A stretch of DNA of 64,000 nucleotides from Flavobacterium turcicum (GTDB taxonomy: Bacteria; Bacteroidota; Bacteroidia; Flavobacteriales; Flavobacteriaceae): positions 3,735-67,734 of the forward strand of contig NZ_JAAOBY010000004.1 of assembly GCF_011365745.1 (NCBI RefSeq). Direction: 5' to 3'. A model generated the notes under the pieces. It searched no databases. It saw nothing but the letters and a program-made list of their open reading frames with translations, and had not been told where the DNA came from. Shown piece after piece: positions 1 through 9,601 of the stretch. Within the stretch, counting starts at the first letter, position 1, and each line of letters starts with the position of its first letter. The position numbers and the translations under genes were made by a program.

Positions 1-2
1 TA

Positions 3-1325
3 GCTCCAAACACACCAAGCGGAACATATACTTTAACGTATGAGATCTGTGAGGCAGGTGCTACCCCAGCGAATTGTACAATAGCTACTGTAACTGTTGT
101 GATTAATAACCCAACAATTGTAGCAGGTAACGATACTCTTCCAAGAACAGGAGGTAATGTTTTAGGCAACGATACATTAAATGGTCAGCCAGTTCCTGCA
201 GGAATGATAGCAGTTACACCGGCAACAAATGGTCCATTAAGTATCGATGCAGCAGGTAATGTTACTGTTGCTCCAAATACGCCAAGTGGTACTTATACAA
301 TTGTTTATCAAATTTGTGAAGTTGGCGCTGTTCCAGCAAATTGTACTACAGCAATGGTAACCATCGTGATTTTTAATCCAATAGTTGCAGATAACAATGT
401 ATTCCCAGCTACTGGAGGTAATGTTACTGATAATGATACTTTAAACGGTCAACGTGTAACAGCAGCTACCACTGATGTGACTCCTGTAACTGACGGTCCG
501 TTGAGTATTGATGCTGAAGGTAATTTAACAGTTGCTCCAAATACAGCTGCAGGTACATATACTATTAGATATCAAATTTGTGAGACTGGTGCTGTACCAG
601 CAAACTGTACCACTGCAACGGCAACAGTTGTGGTTCCAGAATCTCCTAAAATATCAATCATTAAAACAGCAGTGTTTAATGATGAAAATGGAGATGGTTT
701 TGCTCAAGCAGGAGAAACTATTACTTACAGATTTGAAGTGACAAATTCAGGAAATGTTGTGTTGAATAACGTGGTTGTAACAGATAATCTACCAGGATTA
801 ATATTGACTGGTGCTCCAATTGCTGTTCTAAACATTAATGAAACCAATACTACTGCATACCAAGGAGTATACGCTTTAAAACAAAGTGATATTAATCTTG
901 GTAGTGTCTCTAATCAAGCTCAAGTACGTGGAACTACTCCATTGGGAGTTGTTGTAACGGATCTTTCTGATGATTCAAGTACGGTTGATGATCGTCCTAC
1001 CGTATTAGGAGTTAATGGCTGTCAAATTGAAGTGTTCAACGCCGTTATTCCAAATGGCGCAGGTGATAACAAAATATTTAGAATCAGAGGATTAGAATGT
1101 TATCAAGACAATAGAGTAGAAATATACAACCGTTGGGGTGTACTAGTATTTGAAAGAAACAGTTACAATAATGATGATAGAGCCTTTAGAGGTGTTTCAG
1201 AAGGAAGAGTAACTGTAAAACAATCTGAAGAACTGCCAGAAGGAACTTATTACTACATCTTGAAATACAAGGATAGTGCTGGTAATAATTTTGAAAAAGC
1301 AGGATACTTATACATCAATAGATAA
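3..1325 (+). CDS. Giant repeat adhesin, 3' end, with type B T9SS sorting domain (partial)
   Basis: The reading frame is open from base 3, so this is the C-terminal end of a longer protein that enters from the left; the first ATG in frame (99) is internal. It shows the end of one repeat and then two complete repeats of about 88-89 residues (up to about base 635). Each has the core GPLSIDA.GN.TVAPNT..GTYTI.YQIC and a conserved Cys-x8-Cys pair. Next comes a DUF11-like Ig domain (about bases 640-1000, motif GETITYRFEVTNSGNVVLNNV). The last ~100 residues are a gliding-motility-associated C-terminal (CHU_C, type B sorting) domain with VEIYNRWGVLVFE and an EGTYYYILKYKD strand. Such proteins are exported through the type IX system and need a PorP/SprF partner, which is the next gene. 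Surface adhesion is the likely role; the ligand is unknown. Confidence 0.9.
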   Translation, partial: APNTPSGTYTLTYEICEAGATPANCTIATVTVVINNPTIVAGNDTLPRTGGNVLGNDTLNGQPVPAGMIAVTPATNGPLSIDAAGNVTVAPNTPSGTYTIVYQICEVGAVPANCTTAMVTIVIFNPIVADNNVFPATGGNVTDNDTLNGQRVTAATTDVTPVTDGPLSIDAEGNLTVAPNTAAGTYTIRYQICETGAVPANCTTATATVVVPESPKISIIKTAVFNDENGDGFAQAGETITYRFEVTNSGNVVLNNVVVTDNLPGLILTGAPIAVLNINETNTTAYQGVYALKQSDINLGSVSNQAQVRGTTPLGVVVTDLSDDSSTVDDRPTVLGVNGCQIEVFNAVIPNGAGDNKIFRIRGLECYQDNRVEIYNRWGVLVFERNSYNNDDRAFRGVSEGRVTVKQSEELPEGTYYYILKYKDSAGNNFEKAGYLYINR

Positions 1326-1360
1326 TCAACACTAATTTGCTAAGTCTAAAACGATAGAAC

Positions 1361-2278
1361 ATGAAAACAAAACTAATAGCTATTTTACTGTTGTTTACTG
1401 CCACAATAAGCGCGCAACAGGATGCTCAGTTTACACAATATATGTATAACACTATTAACGTGAATCCTGCTTATGCAGGATCACGTCAATCGATGAGTAT
1501 TTTTGCATTGTATAGAACGCAATGGGTCGGTCTTGACGGTGCACCAGTAACAAACACTGCATCCATTAATTTTCCCATTAATGAGTCTAAAGTAGGACTT
1601 GGAGTATCGGTAATTAATGATAAAATCGGTCCTTCTGATGAGAGTAATTTGGCTGTTGATTTTTCATACTACATCAACACTTCTGAAGATTTTAAGTTGG
1701 CTTTTGGTATGAAAGCATCAGCGAACTTGTTATCGGTTAATTTCAGTAAACTCAAACAATATGAAAATGTTCTAGAAGGCAACATTGATAATCGATTTTC
1801 TCCTAATATTGGAGTTGGATTGTATTGGTACTCTGACAACACGTACGTTGGTTTATCAGCGCCAAATTTGCTAGAAACAAAACATTTTGATCGTACGGCA
1901 AGCCAAGGATCTACTTCTTACATCGCTCGCGAAAGAGTTAATTATTATCTTACAGCGGGTCATGTTTTTGATTTGACTTATAATTTAAAGTTTAAGCCTG
2001 CTATGATGACTAAGTTGGTTCAAGGTGCGCCATTACAAGTTGATTTGTCAGCCAATTTTATGTTTAATGAAAAGTTTACTGCAGGTGTCGCTTACAGATG
2101 GAGCGCTGCTTTAAGTGCATTAGTAGGTTTTCAAGTTTCTGATTCTTGGTTTATTGGCTATGGTTATGACCTAGAAACAACTCGTTTAGCTAATTACAAC
2201 TCTGGTTCGCATGAGATTTTTCTACGTTATGAGATCTTTAATAAATACAACAGAATTACCTCTCCAAGATTCTTCTAA
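1361..2278 (+). CDS. PorP/SprF family type IX secretion outer-membrane protein
   Basis: A 305-residue protein with a signal peptide (cleavage after TISAQ) and the family hallmark at the mature N-terminus: QDAQFTQYMYNTINVNPAYAG. The rest alternates polar and hydrophobic residues as expected for an outer-membrane beta-barrel and ends in a barrel-type strand (EIFLRYEIF). Family knowledge: SprF of Flavobacterium johnsoniae is needed to secrete the adhesin SprB, and each type B-sorted protein tends to have its own PorP/SprF paralogue encoded just downstream. The gene starts 35 bp after the adhesin stop and lies 12 bp before the PorE-like gene, so the three genes are probably one operon. It is most likely a dedicated paralogue rather than the core PorP. 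Confidence 0.92.
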   Translation: MKTKLIAILLLFTATISAQQDAQFTQYMYNTINVNPAYAGSRQSMSIFALYRTQWVGLDGAPVTNTASINFPINESKVGLGVSVINDKIGPSDESNLAVDFSYYINTSEDFKLAFGMKASANLLSVNFSKLKQYENVLEGNIDNRFSPNIGVGLYWYSDNTYVGLSAPNLLETKHFDRTASQGSTSYIARERVNYYLTAGHVFDLTYNLKFKPAMMTKLVQGAPLQVDLSANFMFNEKFTAGVAYRWSAALSALVGFQVSDSWFIGYGYDLETTRLANYNSGSHEIFLRYEIFNKYNRITSPRFF

Positions 2279-2290
2279 AATAAGTTCATT

Positions 2291-4249
2291 ATGAAAACAA
2301 ATATGAAATCCTACAGTCTCGCTTTTCTACTTGTATTGGTGGCCTTAAGTTCTTGGGGTCAGAATAAGGAAGTGATTCAAGCCGACAAAAAGTTCGACAA
2401 TTATTCTTTTGTAGATGCCATTGCGACCTACGAAAAAGTTGCAGGAAAAGGCTATAAAGATGAAAAGATGTTCCGAAAATTGGGGGACTCTTATTATTTC
2501 ATTGCTAATCTAGTAGCTGCAGAAAAATGGTACACTGAACTTTTTAATATGAACCAAGTTCAACAACCAGAATATTATTACCGCTACGCACAAACTTTAA
2601 AAGCTGTTGGTCAGTACGACAAAGCCAATGTGATACTTGAAAAATTTACGGCTCTAGCCGCTAATGATCAAAGAGCTAAGCTTTTCTCAAATCAAAAGGA
2701 TTACTTAGAGGATATTAAAGCAAATTCAGGACGTTTTGAAGTTGCAGATGCAGGAATTAATTCGCCTTATTCTGATTATGGAAGTTCATTCTTAGATAAT
2801 TCATTATTGTTCGCTTCAGCAAGAGATACTGGTGGAGTAGCAAAAAAAGTTTTCAAATGGAATAACGAGGCTTTTACAAATTTGTATATTGCTCCAGTTG
2901 ATACAGATGGTAAGGCTAGTAATCCAAAACTATTTAATACAACAATTAATACTAAGTTTCATGAGTCGACTCCTGTTTTTACTAAAGACGGATCTACCAT
3001 GTATTTTACCAGAAACAACTATTTAAACGGTAAAAAACAAAAAGATAAAAGTAGAGTAACCTTGCTCAAATTGTACAAAGCAACTAAGCAAGATGGTAAA
3101 TGGGTCAATGTGCAAGAGTTGCCATTTAACAGCAATGAATACAGTGTGGCACATCCTACATTGAGTTTGGATGAAAAACTATTATATTTTGCATCTGATA
3201 TGCCGGGTACAAAAGGATTGTCAGATTTATGGTATGTTACTATTAATTCTGATGATAGTTATGGAACTCCTCAAAACTTAGGTATCTCAATTAACACTGA
3301 AGGGCGCGAAACTTTTCCGTTTATCGCTGCCGACAACACATTGTATTTTGCTAGTGATGGTCATCCTGGTTTAGGAGGTTTAGATGTATTTAGTTCTAAA
3401 ATAAATGCATCAAATACTGTTGATGGAGTCCAAAACATCGGAGCGCCAATAAACAGTTCCAAGGATGATTTTGCTTTGTTGATGAATGCTAATAAAACAA
3501 AAGGTTTCTTTACTTCAAATAGAGAAGGTGGTTTAGGATCTGATGATATTTATACTTTTTCAGCTTTGCCTGTTCCCGTTTGTGAGCAATTACTAACCGG
3601 TGTTATAACTGATCAAGAAAGTGGACAAGTTCTGGCCAATGCCAAAGTGAGTTTGTTTGATAGCTCTTTTAAATTGATTAAAGAAGTTACCGTTGGTAAT
3701 GATGGTGCTTATTCATTTACAGTTGACTGTGGAAAATCGTATTACTTACGCGGAGAAAAAGCAGATTACGAAACTAAAGAACAAATGGTAGCTATTGCGA
3801 AAACGTCTGGCGAAACTAAACAGCCTTTAGCACTTGAACCGCGTCAAAAACGTGTTGATGTTGGTACTGATTTAGCCAAAACATTAGATATTCCGATTTT
3901 ATATTTTGATTTAGATAAATCATTTATCAGAAAGGATGCCGCTTTTGAATTAGAGAAAGTATTAGCGGTTATGCAGCAATACCCAAAAATGAAAATTGAT
4001 ATTAGATCTCATACCGATTGTAGACAAACGGTTGCTTACAACCAAGCGCTATCTGATAGAAGAGCAAAATCTACAAAGGCTTGGCTGATCAAAAACGGCA
4101 TAGACGCAAATAGATTAACTGCAAAAGGATACGGCGAATCGCAGCTTGTTAATGATTGTGGATGTGAACCAACGAACAAATCAAACTGTACAGAGGAACA
4201 ACATCAAGCCAATCGTAGAAGTGAATTTGTTATTATTTCTATGGATTAA
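2291..4249 (+). CDS. PorE-like OmpA-family protein (TPR, PD40 propeller, CarboxypepD_reg, OmpA)
   Basis: A 652-residue exported protein (signal peptide ending ...SSWGQ). Domain order by inspection: TPR-like helices (about 25-135), a WD40-like/PD40 beta-propeller (about 150-420, repeated blocks such as LYFASD and GGLDVFSS), a carboxypeptidase-regulatory-like beta-sandwich (about 435-510, GVITDQESGQVLANAKV), then an OmpA C-terminal peptidoglycan-binding domain (about 535-650, IDIRSHTDCR and LSDRRAKSTKAWLIKNGI). This order matches PorE of the type IX secretion system, which anchors the machine to peptidoglycan. Bacteroidota carry several paralogues next to PorP/SprF genes, so this may serve the adjacent adhesin rather than be the core component. 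The start at 2291 is an ATG; a second ATG five codons on is also possible. Confidence 0.85.
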   Translation: MKTNMKSYSLAFLLVLVALSSWGQNKEVIQADKKFDNYSFVDAIATYEKVAGKGYKDEKMFRKLGDSYYFIANLVAAEKWYTELFNMNQVQQPEYYYRYAQTLKAVGQYDKANVILEKFTALAANDQRAKLFSNQKDYLEDIKANSGRFEVADAGINSPYSDYGSSFLDNSLLFASARDTGGVAKKVFKWNNEAFTNLYIAPVDTDGKASNPKLFNTTINTKFHESTPVFTKDGSTMYFTRNNYLNGKKQKDKSRVTLLKLYKATKQDGKWVNVQELPFNSNEYSVAHPTLSLDEKLLYFASDMPGTKGLSDLWYVTINSDDSYGTPQNLGISINTEGRETFPFIAADNTLYFASDGHPGLGGLDVFSSKINASNTVDGVQNIGAPINSSKDDFALLMNANKTKGFFTSNREGGLGSDDIYTFSALPVPVCEQLLTGVITDQESGQVLANAKVSLFDSSFKLIKEVTVGNDGAYSFTVDCGKSYYLRGEKADYETKEQMVAIAKTSGETKQPLALEPRQKRVDVGTDLAKTLDIPILYFDLDKSFIRKDAAFELEKVLAVMQQYPKMKIDIRSHTDCRQTVAYNQALSDRRAKSTKAWLIKNGIDANRLTAKGYGESQLVNDCGCEPTNKSNCTEEQHQANRRSEFVIISMD

Positions 4250-4280
4250 AAATACAAGAAACGCTAAGCGTGTTAAAAGC

Positions 4281-4317
4281 AAAACCCCGTTGATACAATT
4301 TCAACGGGGTTTTTTTA
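4281..4317 (+). terminator. Rho-independent terminator after the adhesin operon
   Basis: Perfect 12-bp stem AAACCCCGTTGA / TCAACGGGGTTT (4282-4293 and 4301-4312) with a 7-nt loop and a T run at 4310-4316. It ends the PorP/PorE-like operon; the A run on the left could also stop the convergent gene at 4344. Confidence 0.9.
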
Positions 4318-4343
4318 ACTAATCAATTTTCAACCAAACCAAA

Positions 4344-4991
4344 CTATTTATTTCTATTAAGAACTATTGCTGTATTTGCAGCTACTTTTGCTTCGATAGC
4401 GCTCGTATTGCGGTCGCTTCTATAATAGTACGTGTCATCGTTTTTAGACTCGTAGCGGTCATCATAGTCGCCTTTACTGCCATAAACGGAACGACCTCCT
4501 TTTACAGAACCAACAAGATCAACAATTTGTCCACGTCTGTTGTAGATAAGTTCTAAACCACCTACGCGCTCTAAGGCATAACGGTTATACGACATGTATA
4601 CAGAGCCTATTCGTTTTACACGGTCAAAGGCATCATAGTTTATAAAAACATTACCTACTTGACGAACACGACCCAAATTATCGTGGGAAACGCGTACCCC
4701 ATAATCTCCTTTTCTGTTATTCATTGGAGCGCCGTACGTTTTGTTAGTGCCGCGACTTGGAGATGTTCTGTAATACATACCGCCTTTGGCATCTGGTCTT
4801 GTGTTAAAATCTATTTGCCCATCAGGGAATACATAAAATTCGATACCGCGTTCTATAAACACAATTGGATCTTCATTATTGAAATCGATAATTGATTTTC
4901 CACCAATGCTAGAAGTTGTTGCTGCAGTGGCCGTAGCGATACCGCCTCCCAAAACAAAGATACTTGCAACTAAAAGAGTAATTTTTTTCAT
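4344..4991 (-). CDS. Secreted protein of unknown function with short beta repeats
   Basis: A 215-residue protein with a clear Sec signal peptide (MKKITLLVASIFVLGGGIATATA). I do not recognise the family. The mid-section (about 105-165) carries three short related blocks: RVRQVGNVFINYDAFD, RVKRIGSVYMSYNRYA and LERVGGLELIYNRRGQ. Each is a hydrophobic strand followed by an aromatic/Asn turn, suggesting a small repeated beta-hairpin structure. The tail is rich in Tyr, Asp and Arg (YGSKGDYDDRYESKNDD). It stands alone between two terminators and is transcribed leftwards. A periplasmic or surface location is inferred from the signal peptide; there is no lipobox and no T9SS sorting domain. Confidence 0.75.
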   Translation of the reverse strand: MKKITLLVASIFVLGGGIATATAATTSSIGGKSIIDFNNEDPIVFIERGIEFYVFPDGQIDFNTRPDAKGGMYYRTSPSRGTNKTYGAPMNNRKGDYGVRVSHDNLGRVRQVGNVFINYDAFDRVKRIGSVYMSYNRYALERVGGLELIYNRRGQIVDLVGSVKGGRSVYGSKGDYDDRYESKNDDTYYYRSDRNTSAIEAKVAANTAIVLNRNK

Positions 4992-5333
4992 GACATTTCA
5001 TTTTTTGATTGGTACCTACTCGTTAGCTTTTCGGTTGCCGCTTTAAGTTATTTACTAAGAGATATTCAAGTAGCGTGCCAAAAAAAATATTGCTGTAGTA
5101 CTGATTTATTTTAGTTAAGAAAAAAAGCGCTTAAAGTATTGTAATTTATTACTTTAATATCTTAGTGCTGTCTGAATTTTTGATTTCAATTGAAGGAAAT
5201 TTTTTTAGTTGACCTATTGTTGAAAGGGATATCAGGTATGTTTTTTCTACTTTGTTAATTATTTTCAAAACAAAAAAACCGACCTGCATCTATCAAGAGC
5301 AGGTCGGTTTTGTATTAAAAAATGATCTATTGT
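4992..5333. other. Intergenic region, 342 bp
   Basis: AT-rich spacer holding the unmapped promoter of the leftward secreted-protein gene and, at its right end, the terminator of the leftward efflux operon. No open frame with protein-like character is visible. Confidence 0.6.
5272..5310 (-). terminator. Terminator of the RND efflux operon
   Basis: Perfect 12-bp stem AAACCGACCTGC (5276-5287) / GCAGGTCGGTTT (5299-5310) with an 11-nt loop. On the minus strand the stem is followed by a run of seven T (complement of 5272-5278). It lies 24 bp past the stop of the pump gene. Confidence 0.9.
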
Positions 5334-8300
5334 TTAGTGCTCGCTCACTTCTCTGTGTTCGTAATCAGCAACCATTTCAGCTTCGTAATCTACTTTTTCA
5401 CCTTTAGAAACTCTATTTATGATTTTCTCCATAATTTGGTAAATTACGGGAACCACAACAAGCGTTAAGAATAAAGACGATATTAATCCACCAATAATTA
5501 CCCAAGCCAAACCGTTTTTCCATTCGGCTCCAGCTCCTGATGCTAATGCAATTGGGAACATACCAAATACCATCGCAATTGTAGTCATCAAAATAGGACG
5601 TAGCCTTGCATGATTGGCTTGAATCAAGGCCGTTCTTACTGTTTCACCAGCTTTACGTCTTTGATTGGTGTAATCTACTAACATGATCGCATTTTTACAA
5701 ACCAAACCAATAAGCATGATGATACCCAAAATGGTAAATATGTTCAATGTATTATTGGTCAAGGCCAAAGCCAACATTGCTCCAATAAACGAAAGCGGAA
5801 TGGCAAACAATACAACAAATGGATGCACAAAACTGTCATATAACGAAACCATTACCAGATAAACCAAAATAATAGCCGCTAATAATGCAATTCCTAGCGT
5901 TCCAAAACCTTCAGCTTGGTTTTCTTGATCACCACCCCAAATGTAATTTACCCCAACAGGTTTTTTGAGCTTATCAATTTTTTCTTGCCACATTCCCACA
6001 ATGGTACCAGAGGCAACTCCTACGTTTTGACCCTTCACCGTTACCGATGCTGATTTGTCTCTACGCTCTAATTGACTTGGTCCAGAACCTTCGGTTACGG
6101 TCGCAAATTGATTCAATTTAATTTGCTGACCCATATCGTTTATGAAGATCAAGTTACTTACATCAGCAATACTTTTTCTGTCAAAAGCGTTGTATTTAAT
6201 GTTGATGTCGTACTCATATTCACCCGCTCTAAAACGTCCGTCAGTATTTCCGCTAAACGCCGTTTGCATGGTGATACCTACTGTTTGTAGGTTCAACCCA
6301 AGAGCAGCCATTTTATCACGATCTACTTTTACGTTCACTTCTGGATTACCGTCTTCTACAGATAATTCAATTTCGGTAGCTCCAGGAATTGTGCGTAATT
6401 CTTTTTCGGCCGCTTTCGCAAAAAGCATAGCGCTAGCTACATCGGGTCCAGTTACAATTAAATTCAAAGTAGCATCTTCCGCAGTACCTAAAATACCAAC
6501 AGGAACTGTTTTTACCTTGGCACCCACTAAAACTTTTTCTAGTTTACGTTTGGTCTTAGCTGCATATACATTTGCAGGTTCATCACGCTTGTCTAGACCT
6601 ACCATTTTCACGTTGATTTCTGCTTTGTAAGCCGTAGCTTGAGAAGCACCTAGTCCAGTACTGTTTTGTCCTACAGTTGTAATTTGACTAAAAACATAGG
6701 CTTCTTTAGATAGGAAATCTTCTGCTTTTTGAGTCATAAAATTGGTCTGCTCTAATGACGCATCTTTTGGCATTTCTATTTGAACCAAGAACTCACCACT
6801 ATCAGAAGCTGCGAAGAATTCTCCACCAATGAATCCACCACCTAATAAACTAATCATCGATCCAAAAAAGATCACAACTATAATCACTAAGGTTTTTACA
6901 TAATGATCCAAACACCATTCTAATAATCTAGAGATCCAGTTTGTAAAACGAGTCAAGTAACTTTCAAACCCAAGAATGATTCTTCCAAAAAGATTTTTAC
7001 CAGTTATGTGCTCTAATCTACCGTATCTTGAAGACAACCAAGGAATAATAGTAAACGATGCTACCAATGATAACAAGGTTGAGATAATTACAGTTACACA
7101 AAATTGCGTGATAATGTTTGATACTAAACCTGTACTCATAGCGATAGGTAAAAATACTACCACAATTACCAAGGTAATCGATACTACGGTTCCACCAATT
7201 TCGGCAGTACCATCATAAGCCGCTCGCACTTTATTCTTGCCCATTTCCATGTGCCTATAAATATTTTCGAGTACCACAATGGCATCATCCACCAAGATAC
7301 CTACCACAAGAGACAATCCTAATAAACTCATTAAGTTTAAGGTATAGCCCATCAAATAAATCCCGATAAACGTTGCAATTAACGAGGCCGGAATAGATAC
7401 CATTACGATCAATGAGTTTCTGATACTGTGCAAGAAAAACAACATTACAAGCGCCACAAGAAGTACCGCAATAAGTAAATCATGCACTACTGCGTCAGCT
7501 GCTTCAAGTGTAAAAACAGTACTGTCCTTAGCTACTGCAAGTTTTAGACCTACTGGTTTGTAATCCGTTTCAAGTTTAGCAATGGCTTTCACCAATTCCT
7601 CACTTACCGCAACCGCATTCGCATCAGATTGTTTGATAATCTGTAAAATGATAGCGCTTTTTCGGTTCACGCGTGCAACTTTCTCAGTGATTTTTTGGGT
7701 ATCCTGTACGTCAGCAATATCACCAAGGCGCACTTGAATGCCATTTCTAGAGGAAACAATTAGGTTTCTTAATTCGTCAACATTTTTGTATTTTCCCGCT
7801 AAACGAATTAATATTTTTTGCTCACGAGTTTGAATGTTTCCCGTAGGGAAATCTAAATTAGAGGAAAGAATATTTTGTTGTACTTGCGGAATAGAAAGTC
7901 CGTAGGCCTGCATTTTTACTGCATCCAGATTCACTTGAATTTCACGTTCTTGACCACCAATAACATTTACCTGAGCCACACCTTCAACACGTGAAATAAC
8001 AGGAGCTAATTTTTTGTCAACAAGATCGTAAAAAGCTACCTCGTCCATGTTTCCATTGGCACCAAGAGTCATAATTGGTAAATCACTCAAGGAAAATTTG
8101 GTCAATGAGGGTGTTTCTACATCATCAGGTAGTTCTCCTAAAACGGCATTTATTTTACGTTGCGCATCGTTCATCGAAATATTAACATCGGCTGTAGAAG
8201 TCAATGTGATCGATACGGTTGATAAACTTTCATACGACTTGGAATCTATTTTTTTAATGTTTTCAAGAGAGGCAATCGCGTCCTCAATTTTTTTAGTAAC

Positions 8301-8486
8301 GGTGTTTTCTACCTCACTAGGCGATGCTCCCGGGTAAATGGTAGCGATAGTAATTACATTGGTTTCAAATTTTGGAATCAATTCGTAACCCAAATTACTG
8401 TAACTGAACAGTCCACCAAGGGTCAGAATTGTAAACAATACAATTACCAACGAGGGACGTTTTATGGATATTTCTGCTAATTTCAT
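5334..8486 (-). CDS. RND efflux pump inner-membrane permease (AcrB/HAE1 family)
   Basis: At 1050 residues this is full length for the family. It has the first helix plus KRPSLVIVLFTI start, two large periplasmic loops and two blocks of transmembrane helices. Helix 4 contains the proton-relay pair in GILVDDAIVVLENIYRHME, and the second half has the matching MLIGLVCKNAIMLVDYTNQ. These features mark a proton-driven tripartite drug/solute exporter of the HAE1 (multidrug) rather than the heavy-metal type. It is the last gene of the leftward order tetR, tolC, adaptor, pump, 43 bp after the adaptor. The substrate cannot be read from the sequence. Confidence 0.95.
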   Translation of the reverse strand: MKLAEISIKRPSLVIVLFTILTLGGLFSYSNLGYELIPKFETNVITIATIYPGASPSEVENTVTKKIEDAIASLENIKKIDSKSYESLSTVSITLTSTADVNISMNDAQRKINAVLGELPDDVETPSLTKFSLSDLPIMTLGANGNMDEVAFYDLVDKKLAPVISRVEGVAQVNVIGGQEREIQVNLDAVKMQAYGLSIPQVQQNILSSNLDFPTGNIQTREQKILIRLAGKYKNVDELRNLIVSSRNGIQVRLGDIADVQDTQKITEKVARVNRKSAIILQIIKQSDANAVAVSEELVKAIAKLETDYKPVGLKLAVAKDSTVFTLEAADAVVHDLLIAVLLVALVMLFFLHSIRNSLIVMVSIPASLIATFIGIYLMGYTLNLMSLLGLSLVVGILVDDAIVVLENIYRHMEMGKNKVRAAYDGTAEIGGTVVSITLVIVVVFLPIAMSTGLVSNIITQFCVTVIISTLLSLVASFTIIPWLSSRYGRLEHITGKNLFGRIILGFESYLTRFTNWISRLLEWCLDHYVKTLVIIVVIFFGSMISLLGGGFIGGEFFAASDSGEFLVQIEMPKDASLEQTNFMTQKAEDFLSKEAYVFSQITTVGQNSTGLGASQATAYKAEINVKMVGLDKRDEPANVYAAKTKRKLEKVLVGAKVKTVPVGILGTAEDATLNLIVTGPDVASAMLFAKAAEKELRTIPGATEIELSVEDGNPEVNVKVDRDKMAALGLNLQTVGITMQTAFSGNTDGRFRAGEYEYDINIKYNAFDRKSIADVSNLIFINDMGQQIKLNQFATVTEGSGPSQLERRDKSASVTVKGQNVGVASGTIVGMWQEKIDKLKKPVGVNYIWGGDQENQAEGFGTLGIALLAAIILVYLVMVSLYDSFVHPFVVLFAIPLSFIGAMLALALTNNTLNIFTILGIIMLIGLVCKNAIMLVDYTNQRRKAGETVRTALIQANHARLRPILMTTIAMVFGMFPIALASGAGAEWKNGLAWVIIGGLISSLFLTLVVVPVIYQIMEKIINRVSKGEKVDYEAEMVADYEHREVSEH

Positions 8487-8529
8487 AAGTTGTTTTTCTT
8501 TATGACTTTAAGACTTTCGACTTTAAGAC
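8487..8529. repeat. Short tandem direct repeat between adaptor and pump genes
   Basis: The 13-base unit GACTTTAAGACTT occurs twice, one or two bases apart, at about 8504-8531, reaching the adaptor stop. It fills most of the intergenic gap inside the operon. Its role, if any, is unknown. Confidence 0.5.
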
Positions 8530-9597
8530 TTATTTAATAACCTCCACTTTGGTTCCGTCTTGTAAATTGATTTGTCCGGTTACAATTACTTGGTCACCAT
8601 CTTCAAGACCGTTTAAAATTTCGACTTTATCGCCTAGAATTTTACCCGCAGTTACCGTTTTTAATTTTGCAGCTCCATTTTCAATTACAAATATTTGATT
8701 ACTGCTTACACTACCTACAAAGGCATTTCTAGGAACAATTTTCAAAGCTTGTTTTTGTTGGTTTGAGGCAAATGCAGCCGTACCATACATTCCAGCTTTT
8801 AAATCTTTAGTGGCATTATTTGTAATTTCAATTTCCACAGGAAAATTCAATGATTGATCTGCTTTTGCAGCGATAAAAGTAATTTTTCCTGAGAATGATT
8901 TATCTGGATAAACACTCGCAGTTACATTAACTGAATTACCAACTTTTAAAGTAGCAACTTGACTTTCGTTTACGCTTACATTTAATTTTAACTTGGAAAC
9001 GTTTACAATGTCAAATAATTCAGTAGCAGGCATTCCTGTAATGATAGAACCTACTTCAATATATTTTTTATTGATGAATCCGCTTATTGGAGCTTTGATT
9101 CTAGTATCTCCTACGTTGATGTTTGCTTGTGTTAATTGCGATTTAGCATTTACCATTTGAAGTTTGGCTTGGTCTAACTGTTGTTTAGTCACACCACCTG
9201 TTTTGAATGCGTTTTCAAATCGGTTGTAATCAGCAACTGCATTTTGGTAAACGGCATTTGCATTTTGTGCGTTTACATTCACAACATCACTACGTACAAT
9301 AGCAAGAGTTTGTCCTACGCTCACATAATCACCTTCTTTGGCTAGTATTTTGGTTATTTTACCTGATTTTTCAGCAGAGAATTTTAATTCTTGCACAGGT
9401 TCAAAATTTCCGTTTGAAACAAAGTCAAGAGAAACAACTTCTGTTTTTACAACCTCAGTTCGTACGGATACTGTTGCATTTTTTTCAGCAACAATAGCTG
9501 TTTTGGCTTCGTTTTCTTTTTTGTTATTGGTTAAAATATATCCAATTACACCTAAACTGCCTATGATGATAACAGCGGTAATTATAATTTTTTTCAT
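8530..9597 (-). CDS. RND efflux periplasmic adaptor (membrane fusion protein)
   Basis: 355 residues with one N-terminal hydrophobic segment (residues 3-23, no lipobox), so it is probably anchored in the inner membrane. Order of parts: barrel-sandwich/lipoyl half (ILAKEGDYVSVGQTLAIVRS, about 85-105), alpha-helical hairpin (about 110-160), second lipoyl half (IKAPISGFINKKYIEVGSII), beta-barrel and membrane-proximal domain. These features define the MFP/HlyD-like adaptor that links the RND pump to the TolC-type channel. It starts 4 bp after the tolC-like stop and precedes the pump gene, so translation is probably coupled. Confidence 0.93.
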   Translation of the reverse strand: MKKIIITAVIIIGSLGVIGYILTNNKKENEAKTAIVAEKNATVSVRTEVVKTEVVSLDFVSNGNFEPVQELKFSAEKSGKITKILAKEGDYVSVGQTLAIVRSDVVNVNAQNANAVYQNAVADYNRFENAFKTGGVTKQQLDQAKLQMVNAKSQLTQANINVGDTRIKAPISGFINKKYIEVGSIITGMPATELFDIVNVSKLKLNVSVNESQVATLKVGNSVNVTASVYPDKSFSGKITFIAAKADQSLNFPVEIEITNNATKDLKAGMYGTAAFASNQQKQALKIVPRNAFVGSVSSNQIFVIENGAAKLKTVTAGKILGDKVEILNGLEDGDQVIVTGQINLQDGTKVEVIK

Positions 9598-9601
9598 GGT
9601 A

